Made by a program: the position numbers and the translations under genes. The notes under the pieces were generated by a model. That model did not search any database. It had not been told where the DNA came from and saw only the letters and a list, made by a program, of their open reading frames with translations. Source: CAZAGD01 sp049699975 (GTDB lineage Bacteria; Desulfobacterota; SM23-61). Taken from it: 21,670 nt of DNA. The DNA is taken from contig JBNAWB010000037.1 in assembly GCA_049699975.1 (NCBI GenBank), positions 1-21,670 of the forward strand, in the 5' to 3' direction. How positions within the stretch are numbered: position 1 is the first letter of the stretch; each line of letters begins with the position of its first letter. Positions 21,669 to 21,670 of the stretch are shown here, piece by piece.

Positions 21669-21670
21669 AT

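Overview
The window reads as a chromosomal segment of an anaerobic bacterium of moderate to low GC with a respiratory or CO/H2-type redox metabolism. The clues are a siroheme-decarboxylase-like (Ahb) haem-pathway gene, a membrane-bound molybdopterin-family/multihaem cytochrome/NrfD complex, an ATP synthase operon carrying only F0 genes, and a cluster of iron-sulfur proteins around a carbon-monoxide-dehydrogenase-like protein. The mix resembles Desulfobacterota or Nitrospirota-type lineages. This is an inference from gene content; there is no rRNA in the window to anchor it. I see no CRISPR array, tRNA, rRNA, phage or transposase gene.

Layout. 1-774 has no ordinary gene. It holds a possible tiny basic ribosomal-type protein (COX24/bS22-like, apparently with a shifted start), a strong hairpin and a mosaic of short dispersed repeats. 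802-2636 is a haem/tetrapyrrole pair: an Ahb-type siroheme decarboxylase subunit and hemL. 2637-3035 is a long intergenic region with an inverted copy of a repeat from the window start, a promoter and a perfect TetR/FadR-style palindrome. 3036-4791 encodes AtpZ/AtpI-like proteins, AtpB and AtpE (no F1 genes). 4943-8653 encodes an NrfD-type quinone-interacting membrane protein, a Tat-exported MopB-family subunit and a membrane-anchored hexahaem cytochrome c, resembling the Qrc/Psr families. 8836-11248 holds a BioD-like/DRTGG protein and two unrecognised proteins. 11406-12873 is a PA2779/PA2778-type exported module with the usual peptidase-TPR protein split in two. 12895-14966 is a divergent SDR/MFS pair.

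The most unusual part is the minus-strand block 21668-15008. From the promoter at about 19.85 kb it encodes, in order, a four-cluster CooF-like ferredoxin, a truncated CooS-like protein that has lost the recognisable C-cluster ligands, an FAD/NAD(P) oxidoreductase, a two-cluster ferredoxin fused to an unfamiliar domain, and a conserved protein with Cys-x-His and Cys-x-Cys motifs. A paralogue of that last protein and a PdxA2-like dehydrogenase lie just upstream. The CooF-CooS-FNOR order is the familiar layout of NAD(P)H-linked CO dehydrogenases, but the active site is gone. The module may therefore be an electron-transfer or sensing system built on a CODH scaffold, and it is my main candidate for an undescribed system.

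Regulatory structure is visible at two places. The promoters at about 2.92 kb (atp operon) and 11.34 kb (PA2779 operon) carry the same 12-base box, TTAGACNGTCAA, exactly 24 bases upstream of the -35 hexamer. This suggests a shared regulator of ATP synthase and an envelope module.
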